Positions 7,668 through 17,218 of a stretch of 64,000 bases of DNA are shown here, piece by piece. The position numbers were made by a program, and so were the translations under genes. Where the stretch lies: the NCBI GenBank assembly GCA_022774325.1, contig JALFNN010000064.1:1-64000 (forward strand), written 5' to 3'. Each line of letters opens with the position of its first letter. Position 1 is the stretch's first letter. Under the pieces are notes generated by a model. It was given only the letters and a program-made list of their open reading frames with translations. It did no database searches and was not told the origin of the DNA. The stretch is from a bacterium (GTDB lineage Bacteria > Bacillota > Clostridia > Lachnospirales > Lachnospiraceae).

Positions 7668-8689
7668 TATTATTTAACAGTGATTATACAGAGGGAGCAC
7701 ATCCCAGAATTCTGGAAAGATTGATGGAGACGAATCTGGAGCAGACTACCGGTTATGGGGAGGATGCTTACTGTGAGGCGGCAAGAGAAGCGATTCGAAA
7801 GGTGTGCGATGCGCCGGAAGCGGATGTACATTTCCTGGTGGGAGGAACGCAGGCGAATTTTACCGTTATTTCGTCGGCTCTGAAACCATATCAGGGCGTT
7901 TTGTGTGCGGATACCGGCCATATCAATGTACACGAGACCGGTGCGGTGGAGGCATGCGGACACAAGGTGCTTGCACTTCCGGGGAAGGATGGCAAGATCA
8001 CGGCTGAGCAGATTAGGAATGCGCATGATCTGCACTGGAGCGATGAGTCACACGAACATATCGCGCAGCCGAAGATGGTATACATTTCCCATCCAACAGA
8101 GCTTGGAACCCTGTATACGAAAGGTGAGTTGGAAGAAATCGGGCGTGTCTGCCGGGAATGCGGTCTGTATCTGTTTCTCGACGGGGCAAGGCTAGGGTAT
8201 GGTCTGATGGCTACGGGGACGGATGTGACAATTGCGGATATTGCAAAAATTTGCGATGTGTTTTATATTGGCGGTACGAAAGTCGGCGCGCTCTTTGGGG
8301 AAGCAGTTGTGATCATGAATCCCCAGTTGAAACCGGATTTCCGCTACTGTATTAAACAGAAGGGTGGTATGTTGGCAAAGGGGCGTCTTCTGGGAATTCA
8401 ATTTCTGGAGCTGTTCCGGGACGGGTTGTATTTTGAGATTGCAAAGCATGCGATCGATATGGCGATGATTTTAAAGGAAGGGTTGAAGGAAAAAGGGTAT
8501 TCTTTCTTTATGGACAGCGTGACGAACCAGCAGTTTATTATGATCGAGGATGAGAAGCTTGAGAAGATCCGTGAAAAATACGGTGTGACATATCAGCAGA
8601 GATATGATGAGACGCACAGCGTAATCCGGCTTTGTACCAGCTGGGCTACGACGGAGGAGAATGTGAGATCACTTCTGGCGGATCTGTAA
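7664..8689 (+). CDS. Threonine aldolase family PLP enzyme
   Basis: 341 aa fold-type I PLP enzyme of the low-specificity L-threonine aldolase (beta-eliminating lyase) family, expected to split threonine or allo-threonine to glycine and acetaldehyde. Visible: FNSDYTEGAHPRIL at the start, GTQANFTVISS (phosphate-binding), HINVHETGAVEACGHK, the Asp-containing LFLDGARLGYG, and the PLP lysine in YIGGTKVGALFGEA. Its ATG overlaps the thiD stop. The operon ends at the terminator 8715-8742. A functional link to thiamine synthesis (which uses glycine in some bacteria) is possible but unproven. Confidence 0.88.
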   Translation: MILFNSDYTEGAHPRILERLMETNLEQTTGYGEDAYCEAAREAIRKVCDAPEADVHFLVGGTQANFTVISSALKPYQGVLCADTGHINVHETGAVEACGHKVLALPGKDGKITAEQIRNAHDLHWSDESHEHIAQPKMVYISHPTELGTLYTKGELEEIGRVCRECGLYLFLDGARLGYGLMATGTDVTIADIAKICDVFYIGGTKVGALFGEAVVIMNPQLKPDFRYCIKQKGGMLAKGRLLGIQFLELFRDGLYFEIAKHAIDMAMILKEGLKEKGYSFFMDSVTNQQFIMIEDEKLEKIREKYGVTYQQRYDETHSVIRLCTSWATTEENVRSLLADL

Positions 8690-8714
8690 ATATGAAAATG
8701 TAAGATGTATACGT

Positions 8715-8742
8715 AAAAAAAGGTCCGGTGGACCTTTTTTTT
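8715..8742 (+). terminator. Intrinsic terminator of the nrdG-thi operon
   Basis: A-tract, GGTCC, loop GGT-type, GGACC, then eight T. Symmetric enough to work in both directions. Confidence 0.88.
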
Positions 8743-8764
8743 GTTTTGGGGGATAAAGATAAAG

Positions 8765-8776
8765 TTAAATATCTAA
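8765..8776. promoter_or_regulatory. Possible second MarR-type operator
   Basis: TTAAATATCTAA matches the palindrome at 8863-8874 (TTAGACATCTAA) at 10 of 12 positions, with the same 5-bp arm spacing. It lies about 65 nt upstream of the -35 box. It may be an auxiliary binding site or chance in AT-rich DNA. Confidence 0.35.
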
Positions 8777-8828
8777 TTAAATAATGCGAAGAAATTATAA
8801 TAAAAGTATAAAATCTTTTCTCATACAA

Positions 8829-8874
8829 TTGACATTTCTGTACATAAATCATAGAATAACCGTTAGACATCTAA
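8829..8874 (+). promoter_or_regulatory. Promoter and overlapping operator of the marR-ABC operon
   Basis: TTGACA at 8829-8834, a 17-nt spacer and TAGAAT at 8852-8857. The palindrome TTAGA-CA-TCTAA at 8863-8874 covers the predicted start of transcription. MarR-family operators commonly look like TTAG-N-CTAA, so autorepression by the first gene is the natural reading. Confidence 0.7.
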
Positions 8875-8891
8875 GCATTGGAGGTGAGATG

Positions 8892-9455
8892 ATGTATCAG
8901 GATGAACGGAGAGAAGGCGACAGTACCGGCATGTGCTGTGACAAAAACATACCATTACTGTTTTTGATGCATCAGGTGTTTCATATGAATGTGCAGTATA
9001 TTATTCACTTGATAGAACCTTTGAAGATCAAGCCGGGACACGCCGGGATTTTGCTTTTTCTTAGAAAAGCAGGGCCGCTCTCGCAGCGTGAGATCGCGGA
9101 TCATATCGGGGTGAAGCCGCCGTCTGTGACGGTCGCGATCCAGAAGCTGGAGAAGCTGGAGTATGTGGAGCGCAGACCGGACAAGAAGGATCAGCGTATC
9201 GTAAATATTCAGATCACGGAGAAGGGGATGGAATGCACAGAGAAGTTAATGACAATTGCGGATCAGGCAGATGCGGTACTGTTCAAGGATATGAGTGTAG
9301 AAGAAAAGCTGCTGCTCCGGCGTTTGATGCTGCAGATGCGGGAAAATCTTTTTTCTGTAAAGGAGATTAATCTGAAAGAATTAATGGAAACATGTCCCCA
9401 TATGGACCAGACAGAAAAGGGATATGTGAAAACGAGAAGAAAGGATCGTTGTTGA
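8892..9455 (+). CDS. MarR family transcriptional regulator
   Basis: 187 aa winged-helix regulator. The helix-turn-helix is GPLSQREIADHIGVKPPSVTVAIQKLEKLEYVERR and the wing carries the family signature RRPDKKDQRIVNIQITEKG. The start is the second of two ATGs (8889 or 8892) after GGAGGTG; upstream in-frame codons lie in the promoter and are not coding. It ends 1 nt before an ABC exporter gene pair. This MarR-plus-heterodimeric-ABC arrangement is common in Clostridia, where the regulator represses its own efflux operon and is released by a drug or metabolite. The ligand is unknown. It has an N-terminal extension with CCD before the dimerisation helix. Confidence 0.92.
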   Translation: MYQDERREGDSTGMCCDKNIPLLFLMHQVFHMNVQYIIHLIEPLKIKPGHAGILLFLRKAGPLSQREIADHIGVKPPSVTVAIQKLEKLEYVERRPDKKDQRIVNIQITEKGMECTEKLMTIADQADAVLFKDMSVEEKLLLRRLMLQMRENLFSVKEINLKELMETCPHMDQTEKGYVKTRRKDRC

Positions 9456-9456
9456 T

Positions 9457-11853
9457 ATGAGAAAATTATTGAAACATTTGAAACCGTATACGGCGACCAT
9501 TGTTGTTATCATCGGTTTCCTGATTGTTCAGGCAACCTGCGATCTGTCACTTCCTTCTTATACTTCTGACATTGTAAATGTGGGAATTCAGCAGGGAGGA
9601 ATTGACGAGAAGATACCGGAAGCTGTTACCGAAGAGGAGATGGAGAGGCTGCTTTTGTTTATGAGCAGGGAGGATAGCGAACGGGTGCTGGAGGCGTATG
9701 AGCTGAAGACGGCGGATACCGGATATGACTGTGAAGGCAGTGTTTATGTTCTGAAGGAATCAGCTGCCGAAGACAAGGAAGAAGTGCAGGAATTGTCGGA
9801 GATCCTGGGGCAGCCGATGCTGCTGGTATCCGGATTTGAGTCTGATAGCGATACAACCAAACAGATGGAAGTATCGATGAAGGACAACATGAAAGCAGCC
9901 ATTCAGTCACAGGCGGAGGCAAAGGCAAAGAAAGCCGCCTCTCAGATGACAGAAGAGGAGAAGGCTGCTCTTGAGGCAAATCCGGAGCTTGCTAAGAAAC
10001 AGCAGGAAGAAATGCAGGCGCAGATTGAAGCGCAGATGCAGAAGATTGATGAAGCGGATATGTTCGAAATTCTGGGAATGCTCTCTGAGGATCAGAGAGA
10101 AGAGATGGTAGCACAGATTGCAGAAAAAATGGATGATATGCCGGATTCGATCGTGGAGCAGGCAGCTACGGCTTATATAAAGACTGTGTATGAAAAGCTG
10201 GGAATGGATACGGAACAAATTCAGAACAGCTATATTCTGAGAACAGGTGCGAAGATGATCGGCCTAGCATTTCTTGGAATGCTTGCCAGTGTGATGGTGG
10301 GACTTCTGGCATCCCGTGTTGCGGCTAGAACCGGACGTGACTTAAGAAGCAGGGTATTCAAGAAAGTAGTCGGATTTTCAAACGCGGAATTCGACCATTT
10401 CTCAACGGCATCCCTGATTACAAGGAGTACCAATGATATCCAGCAGATTCAGATGCTGGTCGTTATGTTACTGAGGATGGTAATGTATGCACCGATCATG
10501 GCAGCAGGCGGAATCATCAAGGTATTCCGGACCAATGTCGATATGTCATGGATCATCGGACTTGCGGTTGTGCTCATACTTCTGCTTGTGTTGGTATTAT
10601 TTATCGTGGCAATGCCGAAATTCAAGATTTTGCAGAACATGGTGGACCGTCTGAATCTGGTAACGAGGGAGATCCTTACCGGACTTTCTGTTATCCGGGC
10701 GTTCAGTACGGAGAAATATGAAGAGAAGCGTTTTGATAATGCAAACAAAGATCTGATGAAGACAAATCTGTTTGTAAATCGTGCGATGACATTTATGATG
10801 CCGGTCATGATGCTGGTCATGAATGGAATTACGATTCTGATCGTCTGGAACGGGGCGCATGGAATCGATAACGGAAATATGCAGGTCGGTGATATGATGG
10901 CATTTATCCAGTATACGATGCAGATCATCATGTCGTTCTTAATGATCTGTATGGTGTCCATCATGCTCCCGAGAGCGGCGGTCGCTGCAGATCGTGTAGA
11001 TGAAATTCTTGCGAGTAAAACAGCAATCGAGGATCCAGAGAATCCGGAAACACTCCCTGCAGGAAGTAAAGGAGAAGTGGTGTTTGATCATGTAAACTTC
11101 CGCTATCCGGGGGCCGAGGAGGATGTGCTTCATGATATTCATTTCACGGCAAAACCTGGACAGACGACAGCGATCATCGGAAGTACTGGAAGCGGAAAGT
11201 CTACGCTCGTCAACCTGATTCCGAGATTCTATGATGTGACAGGCGGAAGGATCCTGATCGACGGAACCGATATCCGGGAAATCACTCAGCATGAGCTTCG
11301 GGATAAATTGGGATATGTTCCGCAGAAAGGGGTACTGTTCTCAGGTACGATCGAATCCAATATTCTTTACGGAAATCCGGATGGAACGAAGGCGGAGATG
11401 GAAGAGGCGGCTTCGATTGCCCAGGCGACAGAATTTATCGAAGAGAAGCGAAAAAAATATGACAGTCCGATCGCTCAGGGCGGAACCAATGTCTCCGGAG
11501 GACAGAAACAGAGATTGTCCATTGCGCGTGCGATCGCGAAGAAGCCGGATGTCTTTATTTTCGATGACAGCTTCTCCGCGCTGGATTATAAAACCGACGT
11601 AACGCTGCGGGCTGCCTTGAAGGAAAAGACGCAGGACAGTACCGTTATTATTGTGGCGCAGAGAATCAGCACGATTCTCCATGCAGAACAGATCATCGTT
11701 CTGGATGAGGGAAGAATAGCGGGAATCGGTACACATAAAGAGCTTTTGAAAAACTGTGATGCATATTATCAGATTGCTTCTTCGCAGTTGTCCGAGAAGG
11801 AACTTGCGGGAGATATGGGAACGACCGGAAAGGAGGAGATGGCGCATGCCTAG
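9457..11853 (+). CDS. ABC exporter half-transporter, subunit 1 (degenerate ATP site)
   Basis: 798 aa, about 200 longer than a standard half-transporter. TM1 is at residues 10-30. Then comes a hydrophilic, helical Glu/Lys/Met-rich insert from about 45 to 260, before TM2 near 262 (AKMIGLAFLGMLASVMVGLL); by topology it lies outside the membrane. The nucleotide-binding domain has Walker A GSTGSGKST (about 574), signature VSGGQKQR (about 678) and Walker B VFIFDDSFSALD, where Asp replaces the catalytic Glu. It pairs with the next gene, whose Walker B is intact. This is the arrangement of TM287/288 and BmrCD type multidrug exporters. Transport of drugs or peptides is inferred from family and the MarR neighbour. 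Confidence 0.92.
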   Translation: MRKLLKHLKPYTATIVVIIGFLIVQATCDLSLPSYTSDIVNVGIQQGGIDEKIPEAVTEEEMERLLLFMSREDSERVLEAYELKTADTGYDCEGSVYVLKESAAEDKEEVQELSEILGQPMLLVSGFESDSDTTKQMEVSMKDNMKAAIQSQAEAKAKKAASQMTEEEKAALEANPELAKKQQEEMQAQIEAQMQKIDEADMFEILGMLSEDQREEMVAQIAEKMDDMPDSIVEQAATAYIKTVYEKLGMDTEQIQNSYILRTGAKMIGLAFLGMLASVMVGLLASRVAARTGRDLRSRVFKKVVGFSNAEFDHFSTASLITRSTNDIQQIQMLVVMLLRMVMYAPIMAAGGIIKVFRTNVDMSWIIGLAVVLILLLVLVLFIVAMPKFKILQNMVDRLNLVTREILTGLSVIRAFSTEKYEEKRFDNANKDLMKTNLFVNRAMTFMMPVMMLVMNGITILIVWNGAHGIDNGNMQVGDMMAFIQYTMQIIMSFLMICMVSIMLPRAAVAADRVDEILASKTAIEDPENPETLPAGSKGEVVFDHVNFRYPGAEEDVLHDIHFTAKPGQTTAIIGSTGSGKSTLVNLIPRFYDVTGGRILIDGTDIREITQHELRDKLGYVPQKGVLFSGTIESNILYGNPDGTKAEMEEAASIAQATEFIEEKRKKYDSPIAQGGTNVSGGQKQRLSIARAIAKKPDVFIFDDSFSALDYKTDVTLRAALKEKTQDSTVIIVAQRISTILHAEQIIVLDEGRIAGIGTHKELLKNCDAYYQIASSQLSEKELAGDMGTTGKEEMAHA

Positions 11854-13669
11854 ACACGGAGGACACGGAACGATGAAATCAACGGAAAAAGCGAAAGATT
11901 TCGGCGGGACTATGAAAAAACTGATCAATTACATGAGTGTATATAAAATCGGCATTTTCTTTGTCGCGGTATTTGCAATCGGAAGTACCGTTTTCAGTAT
12001 ATTGGGTCCTAAGGTTCTTGGAAAAGCGACGACGGAGATCTTTAACGGACTGATCAGCAAGATATCCGGAGGCGACGGGATTGATTTTGGGAAAATAGGA
12101 AAGATACTGATTGCGCTTCTCTGCCTCTACGCGGTAAGTGCGCTGCTGTCTTTCCTGCAGGGATTTATTATGACAGGAATATCACAGAAAATGACATACC
12201 GCATGAGAAAGGAAATTTCCGAGAAAATCAACCGCCTGCCAATGAAATATTTTGACAAGACGACACACGGAGAGGTACTCTCCAGAGTGACGAATGATGT
12301 GGATACGCTCAGCCAGAGTCTGAACCAGAGTGCAACGCAGTTGATCACTTCTGTGACAACGCTCATTGGTGTTCTGGTGATGATGCTGAGCATCAGTCCA
12401 CTGATGACGGTCGTGGCACTTTTGATTCTTCCAATCTCTATGATATTTGTATCTACGATCGTAAAGCATTCTCAGAAGTTCTTTAAGAGCCAGCAGGAAT
12501 ATCTGGGACATATTAATGGACAGGTGGAAGAGGTTTATGGCGGACACAATATTGTAAAGGCATTCAACAAAGAAAAGGATGTGATCCGAACCTTTGATGA
12601 GACGAATGAGATCCTTTATCAGTCGGCGTGGAAATCACAGTTCCTTTCCGGTATGATGATGCCGATCATGCAGTTTGTCGGCAATCTGGGATACGTCGGT
12701 GTTTCGATCCTTGGAGGATATCTGGCAATCCGCAAAACAATTGAAGTGGGTGATATCCAGTCCTTCATTCAGTATGTGCGTTCTTTTACCCAACCGATCC
12801 AGCAGGTAGCGCAGGTCGCGAATATGCTGCAGTCTACGGCGGCAGCTTCCGAGCGAGTATTTGAATTCCTTGGAGAAGAAGAAGAGGACCAGGTTGTGGA
12901 ACATCCGGTTTCTGTGGAGGGACTGGAAGGAAATGTCACGTTCGATCATGTACAATTTGGTTATAATCCGGATCATGTGATCATCCATGATTTCTCGGCT
13001 GAGGTACATCAGGGACAGAAGATTGCCATTGTCGGTCCTACAGGAGCCGGCAAGACCACGATGATCAAACTGCTGATGCGTTTTTATGATGTGAATAAGG
13101 GAGCGATTCTGGTTGACGGACATAATGTCAGGGATTTCAACAGGAGTGAGCTCAGGGAAATGTTCGGAATGGTGCTTCAGGACACCTGGCTGTTCAACGG
13201 AACGATTGAGGATAATATCCGCTACGGCAAGCTGGATGCGACACATGAGGAAGTGGTAGCGGCCGCGAAAGCGGCACATGTACACCGGTTTGTACAGACT
13301 CTGCCGAACGGGTACCAGATGGAACTAAATGAAGAGGCGAGCAATGTGTCCCAGGGGCAGAAACAGCTTCTTACGATCGCAAGAGCGATTCTGGCGGATC
13401 CGAAGATTCTGATTCTGGACGAGGCAACAAGCTCTGTTGACACCAGAACGGAAGTCCAGATTCAGAAAGCAATGGATAACCTGATGAAGGGAAGAACCAG
13501 CTTTGTAATCGCACATCGTCTCTCAACGATACGGGATGCGGACCTGATTCTGGTGATGAAGGACGGAGATATTATCGAACAGGGAAGGCATGAAGAATTG
13601 CTTGCGAAAGGCGGCTTTTATGCCGAGCTATATAATTCTCAGTTTGAATCTGCTTCAAGCTGTGCATAG
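11846..13669 (+). CDS. ABC exporter half-transporter, subunit 2 (catalytic Glu present)
   Basis: 607 aa from the ATG at 11846, which follows AAAGGAGGAG and overlaps subunit 1 by 8 nt. The frame is open further upstream (from 11756) but that part is inside subunit 1. Six membrane helices occupy residues about 30-320. The nucleotide-binding domain has Walker A GPTGAGKTT (about 396), a non-canonical signature NVSQGQKQL (Gln for the first Gly) and an intact Walker B LILDEATSSVD. The good Walker motifs here plus the good signature of subunit 1 make one active ATP site; the reverse combination is degenerate. Operon ends at a strong bidirectional terminator. Confidence 0.93.
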   Translation: MPRHGGHGTMKSTEKAKDFGGTMKKLINYMSVYKIGIFFVAVFAIGSTVFSILGPKVLGKATTEIFNGLISKISGGDGIDFGKIGKILIALLCLYAVSALLSFLQGFIMTGISQKMTYRMRKEISEKINRLPMKYFDKTTHGEVLSRVTNDVDTLSQSLNQSATQLITSVTTLIGVLVMMLSISPLMTVVALLILPISMIFVSTIVKHSQKFFKSQQEYLGHINGQVEEVYGGHNIVKAFNKEKDVIRTFDETNEILYQSAWKSQFLSGMMMPIMQFVGNLGYVGVSILGGYLAIRKTIEVGDIQSFIQYVRSFTQPIQQVAQVANMLQSTAAASERVFEFLGEEEEDQVVEHPVSVEGLEGNVTFDHVQFGYNPDHVIIHDFSAEVHQGQKIAIVGPTGAGKTTMIKLLMRFYDVNKGAILVDGHNVRDFNRSELREMFGMVLQDTWLFNGTIEDNIRYGKLDATHEEVVAAAKAAHVHRFVQTLPNGYQMELNEEASNVSQGQKQLLTIARAILADPKILILDEATSSVDTRTEVQIQKAMDNLMKGRTSFVIAHRLSTIRDADLILVMKDGDIIEQGRHEELLAKGGFYAELYNSQFESASSCA

Positions 13670-13670
13670 A

Positions 13671-13711
13671 GAAAAAGCGGGCGATGTCCATATGACATCA
13701 CCCGCTTTTTC
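13671..13711. terminator. Bidirectional terminator between converging operons
   Basis: GAAAAAGCGGG..GATGTC and GACATC..CCCGCTTTTTC form an 18-bp stem with one mismatch and loop CATAT, flanked by A5 and T5. It serves the ABC operon on the plus strand and sulP on the minus strand. Confidence 0.9.
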
Positions 13712-13723
13712 AATGGAAAGATT

Positions 13724-15370
13724 TTATATTTGGATCAGTTTTTCTGCGCGTTCCAGAGATTCTTCAATATTGCTGCAGAAATTCTCTTTTCCGGCCATTT
13801 CCACAAAGCCGGCTTTATTCAGTGCATTCATAGGCTGTTCATTTACATGAGAGAAGATTATCGTAATGTTGTCTTCTTTACATTTTTTCCATAAATCGAT
13901 CAGAGAGTTCATGGCTGTGCTGTCTAATGCCGGAACACCGCGCATACGGAGTATCAGACATTTGGTTTTGCTATGGCAGATGATTTGTTCGATGGAGTCA
14001 GCTGCGCCAAAGAAGAGCGGACCATTGATTTCGTAAACGCTGATCTCACGCGGAAGTACGCGAAGCTGACTATTTACTTCTTCACTGTCGTCATCTGCAT
14101 AGGTCCATCCTCTTATACTTGTCTCATCGCTCATGCGCTTGATAAATAACAGACATGCAAGAAGCATTCCGATCTCGATTGCAACTACAAGGTCGAAGAC
14201 GATGGTGAGGATAAAGGTAATGACAAGAACTGCGATGTCGCTCTTTGGGGCAGTCTTTACCAGACGAACAAACGGTCTCCACTGGCACATATTGTATGCA
14301 ACAATGAAAAGAATCGCAGCGATTGTCGGCATAGGAATCATTCCGGCGAATGGCATCAGGACGACAAGAACCAAAACCAGAGTGATAGAATGTACCATAC
14401 CGGCAATCGGAGTACGGCCACCGTTCTTGATGTTGGCAGCAGTACGTGCAATGGCTCCTGTTGCAGGGATTCCTCCGAAGAATGCAGAAGCCATATTGCC
14501 GGCGCCCTGGGCAATCAGTTCCGTATTGGAACGGTGTTTGCTGTTGATCATTCCATCGGCAACCACACAGGAGAGAAGCGATTCGATGGCTGCCAGCACT
14601 GCGATGGTAAATGCATCCGGAAGTGCGGTGCGTATCATTTCAAAGCTCATGGACGGCAGATGGAATGACGGCAGACGGTTACTGATGGTATACAGATCCC
14701 CGATGGTATTGACCTTCAGAGGCAGGAATCTCACCATCAGGATTCCGACGATCACGGCAATCAATGATCCCGGGATTTTCTTAGCAAAATATGGAGCGAT
14801 GATCAGGACGGCAAGACTGACGAGGCCGACGATTACGGCATGGATGTTCAGGGTAGAGATATTTTGGATAAATGCTTCCAGTTTCTCCATAGTCTCGATC
14901 GGCTTCACGCCTTCCGGATAGGTGAGACCACAGAAGTCTTTGAGCTGTCCAATGACAATCGTTACGGCAATTCCTGCGGTAAATCCGGTAGTGATTGTAA
15001 ATGGAATGAATTTGATTAAGCTGCCAAAATGGCAGATACCCATAATGACCAGAATGATTCCGGCAAGGATGGTTGCCGCAGCGAGGCCGTCGGTGCCGCT
15101 TTTGGCGACAATACCGGCTACGATGGTTGCAAATGCTGCGGTCGGCCCGGCGATTTGTACTGCACTACCCCCGAGTGCAGAGATAACGAATCCGGCTACG
15201 ATTGCGGTGAAGATTCCGGCTTCCGGCCCCACACCGGAAGCAAGTGCAAGTGCGATAGAAAGCGGAAGCGCAATAATAGCCACAATAATGCCAGCTGTTA
15301 CATCCTTGATGAACTGTGAACGGTCATAGCCTTTCAGGGTTGTAAGCAGCATTGGTTTGAAAGTTCCCAT
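13724..15370 (-). CDS. SulP family anion transporter with STAS domain
   Basis: 548 aa from the ATG at 15370, which follows AAAGGAGGAAC; a frame open to 15502 adds 44 residues that overlap the pyrG terminator and are not coding. Residues about 20-425 hold 10 or more membrane helices with the SulP hallmark GLPLSIALALASGVGPEAGIFT-type first segment (IIVAIIALPLSIALALASG). IAGPTAAFATIVAGIV follows. The C-terminal cytoplasmic STAS domain (about 445-548) has GPLFFGAADSIEQII and LRMRGVPALDSTAMNSL. SulP proteins move sulfate, bicarbonate or dicarboxylates; the substrate here is undetermined. Monocistronic. Confidence 0.92.
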   Translation of the reverse strand: MGTFKPMLLTTLKGYDRSQFIKDVTAGIIVAIIALPLSIALALASGVGPEAGIFTAIVAGFVISALGGSAVQIAGPTAAFATIVAGIVAKSGTDGLAAATILAGIILVIMGICHFGSLIKFIPFTITTGFTAGIAVTIVIGQLKDFCGLTYPEGVKPIETMEKLEAFIQNISTLNIHAVIVGLVSLAVLIIAPYFAKKIPGSLIAVIVGILMVRFLPLKVNTIGDLYTISNRLPSFHLPSMSFEMIRTALPDAFTIAVLAAIESLLSCVVADGMINSKHRSNTELIAQGAGNMASAFFGGIPATGAIARTAANIKNGGRTPIAGMVHSITLVLVLVVLMPFAGMIPMPTIAAILFIVAYNMCQWRPFVRLVKTAPKSDIAVLVITFILTIVFDLVVAIEIGMLLACLLFIKRMSDETSIRGWTYADDDSEEVNSQLRVLPREISVYEINGPLFFGAADSIEQIICHSKTKCLILRMRGVPALDSTAMNSLIDLWKKCKEDNITIIFSHVNEQPMNALNKAGFVEMAGKENFCSNIEESLERAEKLIQI

Positions 15371-15477
15371 GTTTACTTGTTCCTCCTTTAGATAAACTTT
15401 TGTAGTTCCCGAAGTGAATATATCCTTCTGGTTCATAACTCCCAATATAAGTATATCAGAGGGAAAAGATGTGGTAA

Positions 15478-15513
15478 AGAAAAAAAGTGCCCGAAGTGGC
15501 AAACTTCAGGCAC
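15478..15513 (-). terminator. Intrinsic terminator of pyrG
   Basis: Minus strand: AGTGCCTGAAGT, short loop, ACTTCGGGCACT (one mismatch), then seven T. It lies between pyrG and sulP, so the two minus-strand genes are separately transcribed. Confidence 0.85.
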
Positions 15514-15533
15514 TAAATCAAATACATAAAGGA

Positions 15534-17147
15534 TTAGTTCTTAGAAGACTGGTAGTCCAGTGCGGCTTCTACAAAACCTTTAAACAACGGATGCGGTTTG
15601 TTTGGACGAGACTTTAGTTCCGGATGAGCCTGAGTCCCGATGAACCATGGGTGGTCTGGAATCTCGATCATTTCCACGATCCTTCCGTCCGGAGATAAGC
15701 CGGAGAGCTTCATGCCGTTCTTTTCCAGCACATCACGGTAGTCATTGTTGACTTCGTAACGGTGGCGGTGCCGTTCGGAAATCTCTTTCTTGCCGTAGAG
15801 CGAGTAGGCCTTGCTTGTCTCATCAAGAACACAAGGATAAGATCCCAGTCTTAAGGTCCCTCCAATATTTTCCACGCCAATCTGATCCGGCATAATATGG
15901 ATGACAGGATGCGTGGTGTCCGGTTTCAGTTCCACACTGTGTGCATCGTGATATCCGACCACATTTCTTGCAAATTCCACAATGGAAAGCTGCATGCCAA
16001 GACAGAGACCGAGAAATGGAACTTTGTGTGTGCGGGCGTATTTGATTGCTTCGATCTTTCCGTCTATACCGCGGTCTCCGAAACCTCCCGGCACGAGGAT
16101 ACCGCTTACATCGGATAGGATCGTATCCACATTCTCCGGAGTTACCGTTTCTGAATCCACCCATTTAATATTTACGGTAGTATGACTGTAAATACCGCCG
16201 TGCTTTAAGGCTTCTACTACACTGATATAGGCATCGTGGAGCTGGATGTATTTTCCGACCAGTGCTACAGTCACTTCCTGAGTAGGATGCTTCAGACAGT
16301 CTACCATCTCTCTCCAGTCCTTGAGGTCCGGCTCCGGACATGGAAGATGAAGGGATTCGCACACAACTGATGCGAGGTGTTCCTCCTCCATGGCAAGCGG
16401 TGCTTCGTAAAGATACTCTACGTCCAGATTCTGGAGAACATGGCTTGCAGGTACATTACAGAACAGGGCGATTTTGTCCTTGATGCCGTCGTCCAGCGGA
16501 TGTTCGGAACGGCAGACGAGAATATCCGGCTGAATGCCCATTCCCTGGAGCTCTTTTACACTTGCCTGAGTCGGTTTGGTTTTCATTTCCTGAGAAGCGC
16601 GAAGATACGGAATCAGGGTTACATGGATCAGGATGACATTTTCATGCCCCATATCATGCTGGAACTGACGAAGCGATTCCAGGAAAGGCTGACTTTCGAT
16701 ATCGCCTACGGTTCCGCCTACTTCAATGATTGCAATCTCTGTGTCGGTAGCGGTTGGGTTTCTGTAAAAACGGCTTTTGATTTCGTTTGTGATATGGGGA
16801 ATGACCTGGACGGTTCCTCCTCCGAAGTCTCCCCGGCGTTCCTTCTGCAGAACAGACCAGTAAATTTTACCGGTTGTAACATTGGAATTTCTGGTAAGAC
16901 TTTCATCAATAAAACGTTCATAATGTCCGAGATCGAGATCGGTTTCCGCACCGTCATCGGTTACGAATACTTCTCCGTGCTGTACCGGATTCATGGTTCC
17001 CGGGTCAATGTTGATATATGGATCGAATTTCTGCATGGTGACCGTGTAGCCGCGTGCTTTTAAAAGACGACCGAGGGATGCTGCTGTGATTCCTTTGCCG
17101 AGACCGGATACAACACCTCCGGTGACAAATACATATTTTACTGCCAT
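15534..17147 (-). CDS. pyrG: CTP synthase (glutamine hydrolysing)
   Basis: Makes CTP from UTP, ATP and glutamine. 537 aa, standard. The N-terminal synthetase domain starts [20 protein letters not shown] (P-loop) and includes [14 protein letters not shown]; the C-terminal class I glutamine amidotransferase has PGGFGDRG, nucleophile Cys in FLGLCLGMQ, and the His/Glu pair in [17 protein letters not shown] precedes the ATG. The upstream region has a possible promoter (TTGACG-17-TATCTT) but I do not see the GGGC start and terminator used for pyrG attenuation in Bacillus. Confidence 0.97.
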   Translation of the reverse strand: MAVKYVFVTGGVVSGLGKGITAASLGRLLKARGYTVTMQKFDPYINIDPGTMNPVQHGEVFVTDDGAETDLDLGHYERFIDESLTRNSNVTTGKIYWSVLQKERRGDFGGGTVQVIPHITNEIKSRFYRNPTATDTEIAIIEVGGTVGDIESQPFLESLRQFQHDMGHENVILIHVTLIPYLRASQEMKTKPTQASVKELQGMGIQPDILVCRSEHPLDDGIKDKIALFCNVPASHVLQNLDVEYLYEAPLAMEEEHLASVVCESLHLPCPEPDLKDWREMVDCLKHPTQEVTVALVGKYIQLHDAYISVVEALKHGGIYSHTTVNIKWVDSETVTPENVDTILSDVSGILVPGGFGDRGIDGKIEAIKYARTHKVPFLGLCLGMQLSIVEFARNVVGYHDAHSVELKPDTTHPVIHIMPDQIGVENIGGTLRLGSYPCVLDETSKAYSLYGKKEISERHRHRYEVNNDYRDVLEKNGMKLSGLSPDGRIVEMIEIPDHPWFIGTQAHPELKSRPNKPHPLFKGFVEAALDYQSSKN

Positions 17148-17218
17148 AATAACCTCCTTATACTATACTGCTCATACCATTACTATATTTTTTCTCTAAA
17201 AAAAGCGAAAAAAACCAT

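Noticed and set aside
14133-14921. 262-codon plus-strand frame inside sulP
   Set aside because: Antisense shadow of the SulP membrane domain; composition is an Ile/Arg/Thr artefact and there is no start signal.
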